Source: Rhodobacteraceae bacterium Araon29
GTDB taxonomy: Bacteria > Pseudomonadota > Alphaproteobacteria > Rhodobacterales > Rhodobacteraceae
NCBI GenBank assembly: GCA_039640505.1
Contig: CP046865.1
Coordinates: 3,439,661 to 3,503,660 of the forward strand
Length of the DNA stretch: 64,000 nucleotides
Direction of reading: 5' to 3'
The notes beneath the pieces are model-generated. The model did not search any database, was not told the origin of the DNA, and saw only the letters and a list, made by a program, of their open reading frames with translations. Shown piece by piece: positions 63,110 through 64,000 of the stretch; positions within the stretch are counted from its first letter, which is position 1, and each line of letters starts with the position of its first letter. The translations under genes were made by a program, and so were the position numbers.

Positions 63110-63123
63110 TGCAAGCGCTTACA
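63110..63123. promoter_or_regulatory. LacI-type operator 2
   Basis: TGCAAGCGCTTACA is the inverted copy of operator 1. The centres of the two are 22 bases apart, about two helical turns, so two dimers could bind on one face or as a tetramer. The LacI-family gene starts 72 bases to the right. Confidence 0.82.
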
Positions 63124-63195
63124 TCAGTGTTTGAGTTTTTTTTTGAAACCGCTAAAGTGACTGGAATTAACACTAAGCTGGATGCGAGAACGTTA

Positions 63196-64000
63196 ATGAC
63201 CCAAGGATCGACAGTCCCAACTTTAGCTGATGTTGCGCGCCAAGCAGGTGTTTCAACAGCAACTGTATCGCGCTGTCTTAACACGCCAGAACAGCTTAGC
63301 AAATCAACACGCGAAAGGGTTCTGCAAACCGTTCAGAATATGGGATATGCACCAAATTTTAATGCGCGGGCTCTGGCGGCAAAGAGAACAAATACCGTGG
63401 GGGCTATTATCCCCACAATGGAAAACGCGATTTTCGCGCGTGGTCTGCAGGCGTTTCAAGAAGAATTAGGGTCTCTTGGAATGACCCTACTTGTTGCCTG
63501 TTCCTCTTATGACAATGAGTTGGAGGAGCAACAGATAAGAGCCCTTACAGCACGAGGCGCTGATGCGCTTTTGCTAATTGGTCATCATCGCTCACCAAAA
63601 ATTTATGAATTTTTGGAAAAACGGGAGGTCCCAGTTTTAATATCTTGGATTTATCAAAAACACGCAGAACAAATTTCCATCGGGTTTGATAATCGAAAGG
63701 CCATTACCCCCTTGGCCGAAAAAGTGGTCGCTTTAGGGCACCAAAACATTGGATTTATATCTGCACCCACAACCGAAAATGATCGTGCGAGTGATCGAGT
63801 GGAAGGTGTTCGCGCAGTCATGCAAACATCTGGTTTAAACCCCGATGATCTAAAGTTAATCCAAATTCCTTACTCAATTGAAAACGGAGAGATCGCCTTT
63901 AATAAGTTGATGTCTTCCAGCAAACCTCCAACCGTCGTTATTTGCGGTAATGATGTTTTTGCTGTGGGTGCTGTAAAATCCGCAAAAACCCTAGGATTTG
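63196..64000 (+). CDS. LacI-family regulator of the hpsN operon, 3' end cut by window edge
   Basis: The frame from ATG 63196 is open to the window edge (268 residues). The helix-turn-helix and hinge are PTLADVARQAGVSTATVSRC, LNTPEQLSKSTRERV and NFNARALAAKRTNTVGAI. The periplasmic-binding-like core follows (PTMENAIFARGLQAFQEEL, with CGNDVFAVGAVKSAKTLGF at the edge). LacI proteins usually repress a divergent catabolic operon until a sugar-like inducer binds. The two palindromes just upstream are the expected targets. DHPS or an intermediate is the inferred inducer. Confidence 0.92.
   Translation, partial: MTQGSTVPTLADVARQAGVSTATVSRCLNTPEQLSKSTRERVLQTVQNMGYAPNFNARALAAKRTNTVGAIIPTMENAIFARGLQAFQEELGSLGMTLLVACSSYDNELEEQQIRALTARGADALLLIGHHRSPKIYEFLEKREVPVLISWIYQKHAEQISIGFDNRKAITPLAEKVVALGHQNIGFISAPTTENDRASDRVEGVRAVMQTSGLNPDDLKLIQIPYSIENGEIAFNKLMSSSKPPTVVICGNDVFAVGAVKSAKTLGF

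Noticed and set aside
1-64000. Mobile elements, prophage, CRISPR arrays, rRNA and tRNA genes
   Set aside because: None found by eye on either strand. No transposase, integrase, regular repeat-spacer array, or cloverleaf with CCA-adjacent acceptor stem was recognisable. A tRNAscan and ISfinder search would settle this.

Overview
The window looks like chromosome from a marine alphaproteobacterium of the Rhodobacteraceae (Roseobacter-type). It has a TRAP transporter, paired acyl-CoA dehydrogenases, an alphaproteobacterial hemD-mitofilin-hemY block divergent from tsaD-gpsA, a fused CysN/CysC, and genes for C3-sulfonate use. Base composition is moderately AT-rich. I see no phage, insertion sequence, integrase, CRISPR array, rRNA or tRNA.

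Layout. 0-3.2 kb: minus-strand Na+/H+ antiporter operon in the order E-F-G-(DUF4040)-B-C-D, like membrane-bound hydrogenase antiporter modules. 3.4-7.7 kb: MarR regulator, nitrilase-family amidase, glutaredoxin and ComF-like protein (minus); methyltransferase and ferrochelatase (plus). 7.8-12.9 kb: a small unknown gene, then a fatty-acid or dicarboxylate beta-oxidation operon. 12.9-17.3 kb: phosphomannomutase and GalU, a 2OG-Fe(II) dioxygenase, and an EamA exporter. 17.7-20.5 kb: cysD and cysNC for sulfate activation. 20.7-29 kb: a BMP-type ABC importer with a cytosine-deaminase-like enzyme, facing a creatinase-like M24 protein and an M20 amidohydrolase. 29-32.4 kb: fatty-acid hydroxylase and adenylate cyclase. 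32.5-34.9 kb: suyAB sulfolactate sulfo-lyase with its own GntR regulator. 34.9-50.9 kb: a large catabolic island. 51-58.5 kb: housekeeping genes. 58.6-64 kb: hpsN operon facing a LacI regulator.

Two systems stand out. First, dihydroxypropanesulfonate (DHPS) catabolism is split. The hpsN operon (two C2 dehydrogenases, HpsN and a sulfolactate-dehydrogenase-like protein) should make (R)-sulfolactate, and suyAB about 25 kb away should cleave it to pyruvate and sulfite. The TRAP permease expected upstream of hpsN survives only as a C-terminal remnant, so uptake must come from elsewhere.

Second, the island at 35-51 kb combines a TRAP importer, three Gfo/Idh oxidoreductases, a TIM-barrel isomerase, a ThDP-dependent enzyme, a CoA-acylating aldehyde dehydrogenase, an HpcH-type aldolase, a citryl-CoA-lyase-like protein, an unknown cupin-like protein and a QuiC1-like fusion. 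In that fusion the dehydroshikimate-dehydratase domain has lost three of four metal ligands while the HPPD-like domain keeps its iron triad. The set of enzyme classes parallels myo-inositol catabolism, but I do not recognise any member as a canonical iol enzyme. I infer an undescribed route for a carboxylated ring or polyol compound. The substrate cannot be read from sequence.
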